A stretch of 64,000 nucleotides of DNA from contig NZ_CP112874.1 in assembly GCF_029910235.1 (NCBI RefSeq), positions 3,791,001 to 3,855,000 of the forward strand. Direction: 5' to 3'. This DNA is from Pseudanabaena galeata CCNP1313. GTDB lineage: Bacteria > Cyanobacteriota > Cyanobacteriia > Pseudanabaenales > Pseudanabaenaceae. Below the pieces are notes generated by a model. The model was not told where the DNA came from. It saw only the letters and a program-made list of their open reading frames with translations, and did not search any database. The translations under genes and the position numbers were made by a program. Positions 32,150 through 42,529 of the stretch are shown one piece after another. The first letter of the stretch is position 1. The number at the start of each line of letters is the position of its first letter.

Positions 32150-34012
32150 TTATACGTTAACTTCAGCAGGTTTGACTTGAGATAGCAAACCAGTCAGGAA
32201 GTCACCTTCGATCACTTCTGTTTCCAAAAGCTTCTCAGAGATCGACTCTAGCAAATCACGATTAGCATTGAGAATTGCTAGCGCCTTGGCATGGGCATTT
32301 TCAACAATGGTTTTGATTTCCTTGTCGATCGCTTCGGAAGTAGCAGGGCTAACATTGCGAGCCATTTCCATACCACCGAGGAATTGGTTTTGTTGCTTTT
32401 GGTAGGCAAGTGGTCCCAAAACTTCGCTCATCCCGTAGCTAGTCACCATCTTATCCGCGAGATCTGTAGCGCGTTGAAGGTCATTGGATGCACCAGTGGT
32501 AATGCTACCAAAGATGATTTCCTCAGCCGATCGCCCACCTAGCAAGGTCGCAATTTGAGCTTCGATTTCTTCTTTGCTTAACAGGAAGCGATCTTCCGTT
32601 GGGAGTTGCAAGGTGTAACCGAGAGCCGCCATACCGCGAGGCACAATCGAGATTTTCTCAACTTTGCCGCTACTGGAGTTAAGCGCTCCGACTAGGGCAT
32701 GACCAACTTCGTGATAAGCAACAATCCGCTTTTCGTTCTCATTGAGAACACGACTCTTCTTTTCTAGACCCGCAACTACACGTTCAACAGCTTCCGCGAA
32801 GTCTTCTAGTAACACAGTTTCACGTCCCGCACGAGCCGCAAGTAACGCCGCTTCATTCACGAGGTTAGCAAGATCCGCACCAGCAAAACCAGAAGTACGA
32901 GTAGCGATCGTTTCTAGGTCAACACTCTTGTCGAGAGTAACTTTTGTCGCATGGATTTTGAGAATTGCTAAGCGTCCGCTCTTGTCAGGGCGATCGACTA
33001 ATACTTGGCGATCGAAACGACCTGGACGTAAGAGGGCTTGGTCAAGGGTTTCAGGGCGGTTAGTTGCAGCAAGAACAATTACCGTAGTTCCATCTACTCC
33101 GAAACCATCCATTTCGGTAAGCAATTGGTTGAGAGTTTGTTCGCGTTCATCGTTACCGCCGTACATGCCGCCACTAGAGCGAGCTTTACCGATCGCATCA
33201 AGTTCATCGATAAAGATAATACAAGGAGATTGTTTTTTGGCTTGTTCAAACAAGTCACGGACACGGGAAGAACCAACCCCGACAAAGAGTTCCACGAATT
33301 CAGAACCAGAGATACTGAAGAAAGGAACACCTGCTTCACCAGCGACCGCTTTGGCAAGCAGAGTTTTACCTGTTCCAGGAGGTCCAACTAGCAATACACC
33401 TTTAGGAATCTTTGCGCCGATCTTGGTGTACTTCTCAGGAGTTTTCAGGAACTGGACAATTTCTTGAAGTTCTTGTTTGGCTTCATCGACCCCAGCGACA
33501 TCCGCAAACATCGTTTTAGTCGATTCACCTTCGACATAGACTTTTGCCTTGCTCTTGCCAATCTGCAAGCCACCAGGAGCGCCACCGCCACCGTTACGGC
33601 TGAACAGTTGGAAAATGCCGACAAAAATCAATGGGGGAATGACCCAGCTAAGTAATGTACCAAACCAGCCTGATTTCTGAACAGGTGCTGCTGCAAATTC
33701 GACCCCACTCTTTTCGAGGCGCTCTGGCAAATTCAAGTCAAAAATTGGGGTGGTCGAAATCACATCACCAGGAATGTCAGGCGTGACACCCTTTAACTGA
33801 TAGGAGATCTGATCCTGTCCGATATATACCCTTGCTACATTGCCTTCTTCAATTTCATGGACGAAGAGGCTATAGGGAACACGCGCCATGGGCGGCGCAA
33901 ATAAATTTGGTAAAAAGATGTTTATTATGAGCAATCCTGCGCCGATCAACAATAGGACATTGCCAATCAGTCTTGCACGCGATCGCTTGGGGTCTTCTTT
34001 TTTGACAGCCAT
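32150..34012 (-). CDS. ftsH: ATP-dependent zinc metalloprotease FtsH
   Basis: In this 620-residue protein two membrane helices ([39 protein letters not shown]) flank a periplasmic/lumenal domain. The AAA module has [27 protein letters not shown] and the [18 protein letters not shown]. The zinc site is [11 protein letters not shown]. It is close to cyanobacterial FtsH homologues that degrade photodamaged D1 and misassembled membrane proteins. Complete and well conserved. Confidence 0.96.
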   Translation of the reverse strand: MAVKKEDPKRSRARLIGNVLLLIGAGLLIINIFLPNLFAPPMARVPYSLFVHEIEEGNVARVYIGQDQISYQLKGVTPDIPGDVISTTPIFDLNLPERLEKSGVEFAAAPVQKSGWFGTLLSWVIPPLIFVGIFQLFSRNGGGGAPGGLQIGKSKAKVYVEGESTKTMFADVAGVDEAKQELQEIVQFLKTPEKYTKIGAKIPKGVLLVGPPGTGKTLLAKAVAGEAGVPFFSISGSEFVELFVGVGSSRVRDLFEQAKKQSPCIIFIDELDAIGKARSSGGMYGGNDEREQTLNQLLTEMDGFGVDGTTVIVLAATNRPETLDQALLRPGRFDRQVLVDRPDKSGRLAILKIHATKVTLDKSVDLETIATRTSGFAGADLANLVNEAALLAARAGRETVLLEDFAEAVERVVAGLEKKSRVLNENEKRIVAYHEVGHALVGALNSSSGKVEKISIVPRGMAALGYTLQLPTEDRFLLSKEEIEAQIATLLGGRSAEEIIFGSITTGASNDLQRATDLADKMVTSYGMSEVLGPLAYQKQQNQFLGGMEMARNVSPATSEAIDKEIKTIVENAHAKALAILNANRDLLESISEKLLETEVIEGDFLTGLLSQVKPAEVNV

Positions 34013-34579
34013 TTTTTTATATTTTACGCTTTGTTTCTAAAGTCATTATAGAAATGATGGTTTCTTGACGCTAGACAGCAAACGTAGGGATAGCCGCCTG
34101 TGTCGCTAGGAAGAGAATAAGTAAAAGGCGGCGCGATGCGCCATCTTTTACTTATTCTCTTCCTAGCACCATTCCCAAAAGTGGTAAGGAATGGTGCTAG
34201 GACAATTTCAATGCCATAACAAGCCATAATATGGGCATTACAGCGCTTTGCGCTCAAACCCAAACCAAGAAAAAAAATGAAAGCGTTGCTTCGCAACGCT
34301 TTCATTTTTTTTCTTGTGGTTCGTTTGCTCGGTAATAGCTGTAATGCCAAAGCACAAAGTGGCTACGCCATTTTGTGCTTTTAAAACCCCTACTGGGTTT
34401 GGTTTTTAATTTGAATTTGGAATTGTTGGCAGGTGTCTAGGCTTGTGGTGATGTCCAAGATCGCGAATATCGTCAGGCAATTACTACTGTAGGGAGAGGA
34501 TGTATGGCAGATCTTGAACCAAAACGTTAGCTATTAGCAATGGAAAGAATGATTGCCGCGCTTTACGCGGCAATCATTA
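34013..34579. repeat. 567-bp intergenic mosaic of palindromic repeats
   Basis: No gene is visible. It holds a hairpin with arms CTAGGAAGAGAATAAG (about 34106-34165), then GGGCATTACAGCGCTTTGCG, a family B palindrome (34255-34327, apex GTTGC-TTC-GCAAC), a family C module (34344-34410: TGGCTACGCCATTTTGTGC, then CCTACTGGGTTTGG) and a hairpin with GATTGCCGCGC / GCGGCAATC just before the trpB 3' end (about 34550-34575). Some modules adjoin with no gap, so the unit looks assembled from several families. Confidence 0.75.
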
Positions 34580-35812
34580 CTAGAGATGCAAATGTTGAAT
34601 TACCGTATTTACATCCTTATCACCACGACCAGAGCAGTTAATAATGATGCGCTGATCAGCAGTTAGCTGTGGACAGAGAGTTTCGAGATAGGCGATCGCA
34701 TGGGATGTTTCCAAAGCGGGAATGATTCCTTCCAAACGAGAGAGTCGTTGAAATGCATCTAGAGCTTCTTGATCGGTGACGCTGTAATACTCAGCACGAC
34801 CTAAATCCTTTAGATAACTATGCTCTGGACCAACTCCAGGGTAATCTAAGCCAGCACTGATGGAATGGGCTTCCTGTACCTGTCCTTCAGTATCTTGCAA
34901 TAAATAGCTCATTGCACCATGTAATACGCCAACTCGTCCAAGGGTGAGAGTGGCGGCATGAAACTCGGTGTTTGTCCCTTTACCTGCGGCTTCCACCCCA
35001 ATTAAACGGACGCTTGGTTCATCGACAAATTCGTGAAATAGTCCCATCGCATTGGAGCCACCACCCACGCAAGCCAGCAAAATATCTGGCAAACCGCCCC
35101 ATTTCTCTTGGCTCTGGCGACGACTCTCCTTCCCAATCACCGCATGGAAATCACGCACAATCATCGGGTAAGGATGGGGGCCTGCAACGGAACCAAGAAT
35201 GTAATGGGTATCAACGACATTAGTTACCCAGTCCCGAATTGCCTCGGAAGTGGCATCCTTAAGCGTGCCAGTACCTGCCTCAACGGGGCGTACTTCTGCA
35301 CCCATGAGTTTCATACGGAAGACATTGAGAGACTGACGCTCCATGTCTTGCACGCCCATGTAAATCACACAATCTAAACCAAAACGAGCACAAACTGTGG
35401 CTGTAGCTACACCATGCTGTCCTGCACCTGTTTCAGCGATTACGCGCTTTTTGCCCATGCGGATCGCTAGAAGCACTTGAGCTAGCGCATTATTGATTTT
35501 ATGTGCGCCTGTGTGGTTGAGGTCTTCACGCTTTAGGTAAATCTGAGCCGTCCCATAGTGCTGTGTCAATCTTTCCGCAAAGTATAGAGGGCTAGGTCTA
35601 CCCACATAGTCCCGCAAATAGCCATCTAGTTCATTGTTAAAATCTGGATCATTTTTGTAATGATAGAAAGCGGTTTCTAGCTCAGCAAGAGCGCTCATAA
35701 GGGTTTCGGGAACATATTTGCCCCCGAAAATACCAAACCGTCCTAAGGTATCGGGACGATTGACGATTGTGGATGGTGCAGTTGTTTTGGGTGCGATCGG
35801 CGTTGTGGTCAT
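34580..35812 (-). CDS. trpB: Tryptophan synthase beta chain
   Basis: In this 410-residue protein the PLP lysine lies in [17 protein letters not shown]. Other marks are [32 protein letters not shown], the phosphate-binding [16 protein letters not shown] and the C-terminal [13 protein letters not shown]. The subunit condenses indole with serine. It is of the TrpB1 type, ending at 34580. It begins in a long upstream gap with a hairpin near 35893-35929. Confidence 0.97.
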   Translation of the reverse strand: MTTTPIAPKTTAPSTIVNRPDTLGRFGIFGGKYVPETLMSALAELETAFYHYKNDPDFNNELDGYLRDYVGRPSPLYFAERLTQHYGTAQIYLKREDLNHTGAHKINNALAQVLLAIRMGKKRVIAETGAGQHGVATATVCARFGLDCVIYMGVQDMERQSLNVFRMKLMGAEVRPVEAGTGTLKDATSEAIRDWVTNVVDTHYILGSVAGPHPYPMIVRDFHAVIGKESRRQSQEKWGGLPDILLACVGGGSNAMGLFHEFVDEPSVRLIGVEAAGKGTNTEFHAATLTLGRVGVLHGAMSYLLQDTEGQVQEAHSISAGLDYPGVGPEHSYLKDLGRAEYYSVTDQEALDAFQRLSRLEGIIPALETSHAIAYLETLCPQLTADQRIIINCSGRGDKDVNTVIQHLHL

Positions 35813-35892
35813 TGCGGTGGATCTTGACTGATGAGTTAGCTACTATTAAAACTTGCTTCGGGTGCTTGTGGCACTGTCTTTAGGATAACAAA

Positions 35893-35929
35893 TTTTGAAA
35901 GTGCCGCTTCGCGGCACTTTCAAAATTTG
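35893..35929. repeat. Hairpin upstream of trpB
   Basis: AAATTTTGAAAGTGCCGC and its complement GCGGCACTTTCAAAATTT, with loop TTC, form a GCTTCGC-apex hairpin 80 bp upstream of the trpB start codon. It may act on the 5' leader or mark the end of an old neighbour. Confidence 0.6.
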
Positions 35930-35964
35930 CACTGGTTTTTAAGTCAGTACTTTGCGCTGTAACA

Positions 35965-36080
35965 TATAGCTATAGCCACCTATATCAGCACAAATCAAAA
36001 CCCAAATAGTGAGAGGCGGCGCTTCGCGCCGCCTCTCACTATTTGGGTTTTATGTCCTAACAAGAATGGCGACAGCTATA
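35965..36080. repeat. Family A palindromic element, copy 2 (116 bp)
   Basis: The perfect 26-bp stem runs 35997-36022 / 36026-36051 with loop TTC. The outer ends are TATAGCTATAGCC and GGCGACAGCTATA. The right arm TATGTCCTAACAAGAATGGC is the reverse complement of the matching segment of copy 1 at 212-232. Total length is 116 bp, identical to copies 1 and 3. It lies 22 bp upstream of rnhB. Confidence 0.85.
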
Positions 36081-36102
36081 TACCAAAAGATCAATCAGTT
36101 TC

Positions 36103-36738
36103 ATGAATCAAGAAGACATCCGATCGCTAGAAATTACAAGTTATCCTGTAGCAGGAGTTGATGAAGTTGGTCGGGGTTGTCTGTTTGGCGAAGTTGTAGC
36201 GGCGGCAGTAATTTTGCCGATTGATCAATTAGCTTATTTAGAAGATCTCGGCGTGACTGATAGCAAGAAGCTTTCACCTCAACGGCGCGAAAAATTAGAT
36301 CTGCTCATACGAGAAGTGGCGATCGCCTGTGCAATTGGTACAGCATCGGTTGAGGAAATCGATGAAATGAATATTCTCGCAGCGAGTTTACTGGCGATGG
36401 AAAGGGCGATCGCCAAGCTAAATCCCCAGCCTAAGCATTGTCTGATCGATGGTAATCAACTTTTACGATTTAAACTCATAGCCCCGATTCCACAAACTAC
36501 TGTGATTAAAGGGGATTCTCTATCAATATCAATTGCGGCGGCAAGCATTATCGCGAAAGTATGGCGCGATCGCTGCATGGTCGAACTCGCAGAAATCTAT
36601 ACAGGTTATGACATTGCCACCAATAAAGGCTATGGCACGGCTAAACATCGACAGGCGATCGCGCAATTAGGTTACAGTGATTTACATCGTAAAACGTTTA
36701 AAATCAAAGAAGTGGTTTCTTCGCAATCACTTCTCTAA
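36103..36738 (+). CDS. rnhB: Ribonuclease HII
   Basis: In this 211-residue protein the active-site motif is GVDEVGRGCLFGEVVAAAV, followed by TDSKKLSPQRREKLDLLI and the last Asp/His region KVWRDRCMVELAEIYTGYD then NKGYGTAKHRQAIAQLG. It removes RNA from RNA-DNA hybrids and single ribonucleotides. It is followed after 12 bp by sbcD, probably in an operon of DNA-maintenance genes. Confidence 0.95.
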   Translation: MNQEDIRSLEITSYPVAGVDEVGRGCLFGEVVAAAVILPIDQLAYLEDLGVTDSKKLSPQRREKLDLLIREVAIACAIGTASVEEIDEMNILAASLLAMERAIAKLNPQPKHCLIDGNQLLRFKLIAPIPQTTVIKGDSLSISIAAASIIAKVWRDRCMVELAEIYTGYDIATNKGYGTAKHRQAIAQLGYSDLHRKTFKIKEVVSSQSLL

Positions 36739-36750
36739 AACACAAGGACT

Positions 36751-37917
36751 ATGCGTTTAATCCATACCTCTGATTGGCATTTGGGTAGAAAGTTAAAAGG
36801 AGTCGATCGCACCCCTGAAATTGCCTTAGCCCTAGACGAAATTCTTAAATATGCAAAAGAATATGAAGTGGATGCAGTCCTCATATCAGGCGATATTTTT
36901 GATGTGCCAAACCCCACGACTGAAGCCGAACGAATTGCCTATGATTTTTTCTATAAGCTCAATCAGTTAAGCATTCCCTCAGTAGCGATCGCGGGAAATC
37001 ATGATTCGGCTAATCGCATTGATAGCCTTGCCCATTTACTATCCCTTGCAGGAGTGAGAGCTTTAGGTCGTCCCAGAATTGCCGAAGAAGGCGGATTGGT
37101 GAATATTGATACAGCCAATGGCAAGCTTTGCATCGGTGCGATGCCTTTTGCCTCGGAACGGAAGTTATTAGCTGCTGAGGATGTCTGGAATAAGGATGCT
37201 TTGGAACAGCGAAGTGATTATAAAACCCTTGTCACCTTTGTCCTTCAAGATCTGGCTAAAGCCTTTAAAACCGATGCTGTGAATGTGATGATGGCGCATA
37301 TGACCGTTGATGGTGCAAAGTTTACGGGTTCTGAGGCAGCTTTTTATAGTGGTGATGTTTATAGTCTTTCAGGACAATCGATTCCTTCAGAATGCCAATA
37401 TGTCGGCTTAGGACATATCCATCGACCACAACAGATTCCCAATGCTGCGCCGACCTATTATGCTGGCTCTGTAATTCAAGTGGATTTTGGGGAAGTGGGC
37501 GAAGAGAAAGGATTTAACTTAATTGAAGTGGAAACTGGTAGACCTGCAAAAGTGCAATTTCAACCACTCACCTGTCATAAACCACTCAAGCGTGTGGAAT
37601 GTCATTTGGATCAACTTGAAGAGAATTTAGAAGCCCATCGTGATTATGAAGGCTATTTGAAATTTGCGATCGCTGTGGATACGCCGCCCATCGGACTCGC
37701 GGATCGGGTGCGAAAAGTTTGTCCGCAGGCGGTGATGGTTGAGCCGAAGCTAATCATCAATGAATCCGCACAGGTTCTAGTACCGAAAGATTACGATCGC
37801 TTTGATCCGATCTCTGAGTTTCAAAAGTTTTATAGCGATCGGGAAAAGAACTTGTCGCCTGAAGTAATTACCGCTTTCAAAGAGTTATATATGGAGTTTA
37901 GCGAAATACCCAATTAA
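36751..37917 (+). CDS. sbcD: DNA exonuclease subunit SbcD (Mre11-type)
   Basis: This 388-residue protein carries the metallophosphoesterase motifs RLIHTSDWHLGRKLKGV, DAVLISGDIFDVPNP, SVAIAGNHDSANRIDSLAH, VMMAHMTVDGAKF and YVGLGHIHRPQQI. It acts with SbcC as a hairpin and double-strand-end nuclease. In a genome so full of long palindromes an SbcCD complex would be a natural regulator of hairpin stability; no sbcC gene is visible in this window. The stop overlaps a palindrome by one base. Confidence 0.95.
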   Translation: MRLIHTSDWHLGRKLKGVDRTPEIALALDEILKYAKEYEVDAVLISGDIFDVPNPTTEAERIAYDFFYKLNQLSIPSVAIAGNHDSANRIDSLAHLLSLAGVRALGRPRIAEEGGLVNIDTANGKLCIGAMPFASERKLLAAEDVWNKDALEQRSDYKTLVTFVLQDLAKAFKTDAVNVMMAHMTVDGAKFTGSEAAFYSGDVYSLSGQSIPSECQYVGLGHIHRPQQIPNAAPTYYAGSVIQVDFGEVGEEKGFNLIEVETGRPAKVQFQPLTCHKPLKRVECHLDQLEENLEAHRDYEGYLKFAIAVDTPPIGLADRVRKVCPQAVMVEPKLIINESAQVLVPKDYDRFDPISEFQKFYSDREKNLSPEVITAFKELYMEFSEIPN

Positions 37918-37957
37918 GCATTTTGAAATAATTGCTTTGCAATTATTTCAAAATGCT
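37917..37957. terminator. 19-bp hairpin at the end of sbcD
   Basis: AGCATTTTGAAATAATTGC with loop TTT and its complement. It begins at the last base of the sbcD stop (37915-37917) and its right arm reaches two bases into the stop of the convergent Uma2 gene (37956-37958), serving both. Confidence 0.8.
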
Positions 37958-38831
37958 ATTTTTCGGCTAACAGTTGTCTTAAGCGTAGTATTTCTTGCTC
38001 AGCCTCATCAGCACGTTGCTTTTCGCTTTCAGCACGTTGTTTTTCAGTCTCGGCACGTTGCTTTTCGGCTTCGAGTAATTGACGCTCTTGAGCTAGTTTT
38101 TCTGATCCCCAGAGCAGTAAATTACCCGCATTGTCCCACCATCGCAACCAGTGAAAAGTCTGATCCAGCCTTGTGCCGTACCATGTACCAAGATATAAGC
38201 CGATGGACTCGATGAAGTAGCGACCATTTTCATCAAGGGATTGCAAAATATATTTGCCCGAAGCGTCTAGTTGACGAATTTCTAAGCGTCCATCTTCAGG
38301 ATCGAAAATCACGTAGATCGGAATTTGCAAGATTTGCTCATAGAAATACATCTTGCCGTAGGGATAGGTGGGGCGAGTGGAATATTCCCCTGTTTCCTCT
38401 TCGGAGAGAAACTCCATCGCGATCGCAGGGGTGTCTCCGTCCACATGGGGGCTATAGCTGCGGCGGATCACATTTTTCCAAGTGGAATTTACTTTGGCAA
38501 CATAGAACCAATCAGGGGCTTTAACGATGGTCTTTTGATTGATTCTGACCACTAGCGCCATATTTGAGGCAACTATGCGCTCTGGGGTGACAAGTTGAGC
38601 AATTTCTAGGCTGTCATTGAGGGCGGCGGCGAGAAGAGGTTGAGCAATGCTTTCCACAGGATCATCAGGTAGAATAAAATTTTTAGGCAAAGATTCCCAA
38701 ACAATTTCAGGCTTGGCTTTGGCTTTGGCGATCGCTTGGAGTACTTCAGGTTGGACTGAGTTAGCCGCGATTTGCCCAGAGTCACTTGGACTAAGTGGTT
38801 GATTAAGTATTGGTGCGATCGCTTGCGTCAT
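37956..38831 (-). CDS. Uma2-family (DUF820) putative endonuclease with coiled-coil tail
   Basis: In this 291-residue protein the N-terminal part is Ala/Ser-rich (SGQIAANSVQPEVLQAIAKA), then a DUF820 core appears with SYSPHVDGDTPAIAMEFLSE, YFYEQILQIPIYVIFDPED and SIGLYLGTWYGT. The last 55 residues repeat EKQRAE/TEKQRAE heptads before LRQLLAEK, a long coiled coil typical of cyanobacterial Uma2 proteins. The role is unknown. The N-terminal third is longer than in most family members. Confidence 0.82.
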   Translation of the reverse strand: MTQAIAPILNQPLSPSDSGQIAANSVQPEVLQAIAKAKAKPEIVWESLPKNFILPDDPVESIAQPLLAAALNDSLEIAQLVTPERIVASNMALVVRINQKTIVKAPDWFYVAKVNSTWKNVIRRSYSPHVDGDTPAIAMEFLSEEETGEYSTRPTYPYGKMYFYEQILQIPIYVIFDPEDGRLEIRQLDASGKYILQSLDENGRYFIESIGLYLGTWYGTRLDQTFHWLRWWDNAGNLLLWGSEKLAQERQLLEAEKQRAETEKQRAESEKQRADEAEQEILRLRQLLAEK

Positions 38832-38939
38832 TGTTATTTGCGTAAATGACTAATTGATTATTGCTATTCTACATGGAGTTTCCTGATGCGCCCCCTTGAG
38901 TTAATTGTCGAAGGATTTACTATTTCTAGGTATGAATAG

Positions 38940-40268
38940 ATGATATTAGACAACGAAAACCAGAATCTAAAAGTCCATGAATGGATTAAGGAATATACAG
39001 AAGAAGGCACGATTGATATCGTTACAGGCTATTTCACGGTTGGGGCTTTAGCTTATCTTTCGCAGGAGGTTAATCAAAAAATTACGAAGTTTCGGCTAGT
39101 ACTGGGAGATATCGTTAACTTCGATCAAGTCGATGAGCGTCCCTTAGATTTGCTAAATGAAAACATTACGATTGAGGCGGCGCTGAATCTTAGTCGTCTG
39201 GCTCAGGAAGCGGTTGATTTTTTAAAGCAGGATAAAGTTAAGGCAAAAACTTTAGAGCCAAATTTTTGTCATGCTAAGTGCTATCTATTTGAGCCGTCAA
39301 AAAAAGACGATCGCGACAAATACTTTATTTCAGGTAGTTCAAACCTGACTGAAGCAGGGATTGGTTTAAAGCATACTAATAATCTGGAACTGAATATTGC
39401 TGAGACGGGAAACAATAGCCAATATAAAGAGCTAGTCGCATGGTTTGAAAATCTTTGGCATAAGCCCCAAGCTCATAAAGAGAAGACGATTCTGGCTAAG
39501 GATGGCACGAGTAAAAAGATTGATTTTAAGCAATATCTGATTGAGGCGATCACGAAGATATTTATCGAATATTCGCCACGAGATATTTACTACAAGATCT
39601 TATTTGAGCTATTTGGGAATCAAATTCTGGAAATTGAGAACGATCCAGAGTTTAATCGTCAAGTGGGAAGGTTAGAAAATACGGCTATTTTTAATGCTCT
39701 CTATGACTTTCAGAAAAAAGGAGTCTTGAGTTTAATTCGGATGCTTCAGAAATATGACGGGGCAATCTTAGCGGACGCGGTGGGTTTGGGTAAAACTTGG
39801 AGCGCTTTGGCGGTAATGAAGTTTTTCCAGATGCAGGGGCGCGAGGTGATCTTGCTTTGTCCTAAGAAACTGGAAGATAACTGGAACCGCTATAAGGAAA
39901 ATCAGGAATCCAAGTTTGAACCCGACAAACTCAAGTTTTTTATGCGTTTTCATACGGATATGAGTAGCTCTCGCTTAGAGTCCTATAGCGATCGCGCTGA
40001 TAAGTTCTTTCGTGATGATAAGCCTAAGCTGATTGTGATTGATGAAAGTCATAATTTACGGAATGACAAGGCAAATCGCTATAAGTTTTTGGTGGAGCAG
40101 ATTTTACAAAAGAATCAAGATATTAAAGTTCTATTAATATCGGCAACACCGATCAATAACTCTCTGAATGATGCTAGAAACCAGTTTAAGTTGATGGTGC
40201 AGGGGAATGTGCATGGCTATGACGCAAAATTGGGTGTCAGAAATATTGACTATTCCCACCACAATTGA
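38940..40268 (+). pseudogene. Truncated PLD-nuclease / SNF2-type helicase, cut by a repeat
   Basis: 442 codons remain. Residues 1-170 hold a phospholipase D-type nuclease domain (HAKCYLFEPSKKDDRDKYF, then ISGSSNLTEAGIGLKHTNN, with one HxK motif). Residues about 260-440 hold the first helicase lobe: ADAVGLGKTWSALAVMKFF (motif I), VIDESHNLRND (motif II) and LLISATPINNSLN (motif III). It ends GVRNIDYSHHN, where the reading enters a repeat beginning TATTCCCACCACAATTG at 40250. The second helicase lobe is absent. Intact relatives are large defence-type proteins; this one is probably inactive. Confidence 0.8.
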
Positions 40269-40806
40269 TGACTTCTGAAACCATCTCAAATTGGGGATGC
40301 TTTGCCCAAAACCTCACAACGCAGTCACAATTTATCTGTGAAGAAATTAAGATCCCCGACTTTTTCTTTGCAAGCATAGATCACCTTTATTAATCACAAA
40401 AAAAGTCGGGGATCTGAGTCACTGTGAAAATAAATCCCATGTAGGGGCATAGCATTCCCGCCACAATTGATGACTTCTGAAACCATCTCGAATTGGGAAT
40501 GCTTTGCCCAAAACCTCACAACGCAGCCACAATTTATCTGTGACAAGCAAACAGGCTTCAGCATTTGCGATTTAAGATAGACGCAGAGAGTACAAAAATA
40601 TTGGCGCAAATGCTAAACCCCTACAGAATATTCTTTTTATGCAAATCCCATTTAGGGGCAAGGCATTCCCGCCACAATTGATGACTTCTGAAACCATCTC
40701 AAATTGGGAATGCTTTGCCCAAAACCTCGCAACGCAGTCACAATTTACCTGTGAAGAAATTAAGATCCCCGACTTTTTCTTTGCAAGCATAGATCACCTT
40801 TATTAA
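40254..40806. repeat. Three copies of a CCRCCACAATTGATG repeat, with longer 140-bp copies at both ends
   Basis: The unit CCACAATTGATGACTTCTGA, then ACCATCTC and TTGCCCAAAACCTC, occurs at about 40257-40343, 40460-40543 and 40671-40753. The first and third copies continue with AAGAAATTAAGATCCCC and CGACTTTTTCTTTGCAAGC to TTATTAA (40339-40393 and 40752-40806). Before the second and third copies lies AAATCCCATNTAGGGGCA-type sequence. The left edge truncates the helicase gene. From here to 41031 there is no gene; a short palindrome (CCCTTCTG / CAGAAGGG) sits near 40888-40940. Confidence 0.75.
40350..40415. repeat. Family E palindrome, copy 1 (66 bp)
   Basis: AGATCCCCGACTTTTT and AAAAAGTCGGGGATCT are inverted over about 33 bp of spacer containing GCAAGCATAGATCACC. 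The same ends occur at 62941-63005. A half copy (left arm plus spacer) lies at 40762-40806. Confidence 0.75.
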
Positions 40807-41031
40807 CGTCAGTTCATCATTTTTCTTACCTCCTTATTACTTCATTTTTTATACTTTGTACCCATCTGTAACCGTTACCTAAAAAGCCCTTCTGTTATAT
40901 CTTTCAAAGATCCCGTGAAAAGAAGAGGACTTTCAGAAGGGGGTGAATTTGATCAATCACTGACCCAGAAAATCACTTGATTATCTTACTCCTTGCGAAG
41001 TATTCTTTGCTTCATCAGAATCCGTTGCATT

Positions 41032-42474
41032 TCATCCTTGAATTGGCGGAATTGTATTGACAACGCGGCGGCGAGTTTCTAAGATCTGACTGATTTCACG
41101 GGCAAAACTGGGCTGGCGATCGATCATTTGATTAACAGCACTTGCCGACAGCATCATTACCTCTAGATCGGCGATCGCAGTTACGGATATCGGACTAGGA
41201 TCACCTGAAAAAAGGGTCATCTCACCAAAAAATTCGCCCGTCTTGATGGTTAATAATTCATGTTCGAGACGATCGCGATCGCATACGGTCATCATTGCTT
41301 TACCAGCAATCACAATGTACAGCGCATTATTACTGACTCCCTGCCAGATCACTTTCTCGCCTGCACCATAATGCTGCAAATCAATGCCATCGGCAGCAGA
41401 ATCAGGATTTTGGAGTGGCACAAAGGAAGGTAAGGATTGGAGACTTTCGGTAAATTTTTTGGATGTTCCTTGCGCCTGTGAAGTAGGTCCATGAAAATGG
41501 TAAAGCGTGCGAATGGGGAAAGGAATCGTCAGGCTATTGCGTTGGGCGGCATACCAGATTCGACTCATAAAGCGATCGCGAATGCTTTCAATGTCACAGT
41601 AATCACTGATATAAAATTTCACTTCATAGGTAATTGCAAAGTCATCATAGGAAATCGTAAAAATTTCTGGCTCAGGGTCTTTTAAGATTCCTTCAGTCTC
41701 TAGAGCCGTGGTTAACAGGACATGCTTAGCTAAGTTGGGCGGATCATTATAGGAGAATCCGTGGCGAATCCGTTCGGCATGAATGGCGATCGGGCGGCTA
41801 AAATTACGAATGATTTCATTACCGATCAGCTTGTGGGGAATAATTACCATTTCGCGATCGAAGGTTTGCAAACGCACGGCTCGCCAGTTAATATCAATCA
41901 CCTGACCCGTCACCTCGCCCACTGTCAGCCAATCCCCCACCGAAAAAGGACGCTCAAATAGTAGGGCAATGCCTGACATGACGCTGCCGAGCGTATCTTG
42001 CAGCGCTAAACCAATCACAATCGAGCTAACTCCTAGAGCCGTGACTAATCCCGCCAGATCCGCATTCCAGACTGTCGCTAACACGATCGCAGTGCCTAGG
42101 AGGACTAAAAACAAGCGAAACAAATCAATCAAGAGTTTAGGAACTCGCGCCCGCCAAGTATCAGCTTTGGCTTGCTCAAAAATCACCGCATTCAGCAAAG
42201 AGAGTGCTGCATGGAGTACGCAAATCCAAAAGAGAGTCTGTACGCTCTTCACGATGTCATCACTGGCTGGACGCTGTAACACGTACTGGATAAACAACAT
42301 GAAGGCAAGCATTGGCAGCACCAAGTTTCGCACTACTTGCAATGTGGCGGCGAGAGGGCGGCGGCGATGTTGTAAGCGATAGATCACTTCGCCGAGAATA
42401 ATTACCGACAGAGCTAGTCCGACAATTAAAGCGATCGCCCAAATAAATAGATAATTGGCACTAGGTTGCAGCAT
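41032..42474 (-). CDS. Cyclic-nucleotide-gated MscS-type channel
   Basis: This 480-residue protein has N-terminal helices (YLFIWAIALIVGLALSVIIL; VLPMLAFMLFIQYVLQ) and then the MscS core VTALGVSSIVIGLALQDTLG with SVMSGIALLFERPFSVGDWL. The C-terminal 120 residues are a cNMP-binding-type domain (EKVIWQGVSNNALYIVIAGK, then TIKTGEFFGEMTLFSGDPSP). The phosphate-binding cassette lacks its usual Arg (the position reads Ser in DPSPISVTA). A cyclase gene lies directly upstream on the same strand. It may be gated by a nucleotide or have lost that control. Confidence 0.82.
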   Translation of the reverse strand: MLQPSANYLFIWAIALIVGLALSVIILGEVIYRLQHRRRPLAATLQVVRNLVLPMLAFMLFIQYVLQRPASDDIVKSVQTLFWICVLHAALSLLNAVIFEQAKADTWRARVPKLLIDLFRLFLVLLGTAIVLATVWNADLAGLVTALGVSSIVIGLALQDTLGSVMSGIALLFERPFSVGDWLTVGEVTGQVIDINWRAVRLQTFDREMVIIPHKLIGNEIIRNFSRPIAIHAERIRHGFSYNDPPNLAKHVLLTTALETEGILKDPEPEIFTISYDDFAITYEVKFYISDYCDIESIRDRFMSRIWYAAQRNSLTIPFPIRTLYHFHGPTSQAQGTSKKFTESLQSLPSFVPLQNPDSAADGIDLQHYGAGEKVIWQGVSNNALYIVIAGKAMMTVCDRDRLEHELLTIKTGEFFGEMTLFSGDPSPISVTAIADLEVMMLSASAVNQMIDRQPSFAREISQILETRRRVVNTIPPIQG

Positions 42475-42529
42475 ATTGGGATTTCCTAATGAGTTAAAAA
42501 CATGGCGAAAAACAAGGCAAAGTCATGTT

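Noticed and set aside
32742-33467. 241-codon plus-strand frame opposite ftsH
   Set aside because: A shadow of ftsH on the other strand, rich in Arg and Ser as expected from antisense reading.
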